Program-made: the position numbers and the translations under genes | The notes under the pieces: model-generated | What the model was told of the DNA's origin: nothing | Database searches by the model: none | What the model saw: only the letters and a program-made list of their open reading frames with translations | Origin: Piscinibacter gummiphilus | GTDB taxonomy: Bacteria > Pseudomonadota > Gammaproteobacteria > Burkholderiales > Burkholderiaceae_C | DNA: 64,000 nucleotides | Assembly: GCF_002116905.1 (NCBI RefSeq) | Contig: NZ_CP015118.1 | Span: forward strand, 4,154,001-4,218,000 | Direction: 5' to 3' | In this document: positions 63,890-64,000 of the stretch, piece after piece | How the letters are laid out: every line of letters begins with the position of its first letter | Numbering within the stretch: the first letter of the stretch is position 1

Positions 63890-64000
63890 TCAGGAATGCT
63901 GCTTCCATTCGACATCCCGCAAGTCGCCCTCAAGAATGAGCAGGGTGTTCTCAACCGGGTTGTGGCAGTGCAAGCCAAGACCCACCACCGAGACGTCGAA
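63890..64000 (-). CDS. C-terminus of an unidentified protein, truncated by the window edge
   Basis: 36 residues, open to the window end: FDVSVVGLGLHCHNPVEN, then TLLILEGDLRDVEWKQHS. The text is beta-rich; no domain can be named from so little. The TGA stop (63890-63892) is three bases before the GNAT start, so it is probably the preceding gene of the same transcript. Confidence 0.6.
   Translation of the reverse strand, partial: FDVSVVGLGLHCHNPVENTLLILEGDLRDVEWKQHS

Noticed and set aside
56033..64000. Chromosomal integron array
   Set aside because: Gene style fits, but no RYYYAAC...GTTRRRY attC pairs were seen in the gaps and no integrase gene is in the window.

Overview
The window is a high-GC (about 70 percent by eye), tightly packed stretch of bacterial chromosome. 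Strong G/C third-position bias, short intergenic gaps, an IS481-type element like those of Bordetella, polyol transport genes, dmeRF, nnrS-sirB2 and opgD all point to a betaproteobacterium of the order Burkholderiales, perhaps near Rhizobacter, Piscinibacter or related lineages. I cannot name the species. No rRNA, tRNA or CRISPR array was seen, and no gap between genes exceeds about 300 bases.

Layout. 1-4.5 kb: end of an enoyl-CoA hydratase, an aldo/keto reductase, a class III CoA-transferase, a porin and a glutathione S-transferase, all forward. 4.5-5.5 kb: a complete IS481-family element with a 6-bp target duplication, placed exactly on the overlapping stop codons of two convergent genes. 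5.5-10 kb: small conserved proteins (DUF2277, DUF1697, YceI, OsmC) and an acyltransferase bracketed by copies of a ~110-bp repeat. 10-13 kb: an AGE-family sugar epimerase/isomerase with a HbpS/UPF0303-type partner, then a divergent dmeR-dmeF cobalt/nickel efflux pair sharing one operator. 13-18.7 kb: a membrane fusion protein, a periplasmic binding protein, a MOSC/redoxin pair, and nnrS-sirB2 under an FNR-like box. 18.7-27 kb: opgD divergent from a polyol operon (binding protein, two permeases, ATPase, polyol dehydrogenase, AraC regulator), which together would import and oxidise a sugar alcohol such as mannitol, sorbitol or arabinitol.

27-38 kb: a TonB/OmpA-like protein, a PhoD-like phosphatase, an M6 metalloprotease, and an NTF2-FMO flavin monooxygenase next to a sigma-54 activator, with a recognisable -24/-12 promoter and palindromic activator sites. 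A UPF0104 membrane protein and a CPA2 antiporter follow. 38-50 kb: ParB-like protein, chemotaxis receptor, a phytase/esterase-like lipoprotein, cupin, an unusual cytochrome P450, the RNA helicase DbpA, a metallophosphoesterase/lipid kinase pair, TetR and BON lipoprotein. 50-56 kb: pseudouridine synthase, MFS exporter, Tim44-like protein, SDR, 2OG-Fe oxygenase, hemolysin III and VF530 proteins.

56-64 kb is different in style: about fifteen small, functionally unrelated genes, nearly all on the minus strand and often overlapping by a few bases (HD hydrolase, GNATs, PhyH, Imm32-like, DUF3052, Coq7-like, MepA-like, CPBP protease). It looks like an accessory gene train, but I found no integrase or attC sites. 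Three repeat families are scattered through the window, and one of them has been captured into the starts of two genes.
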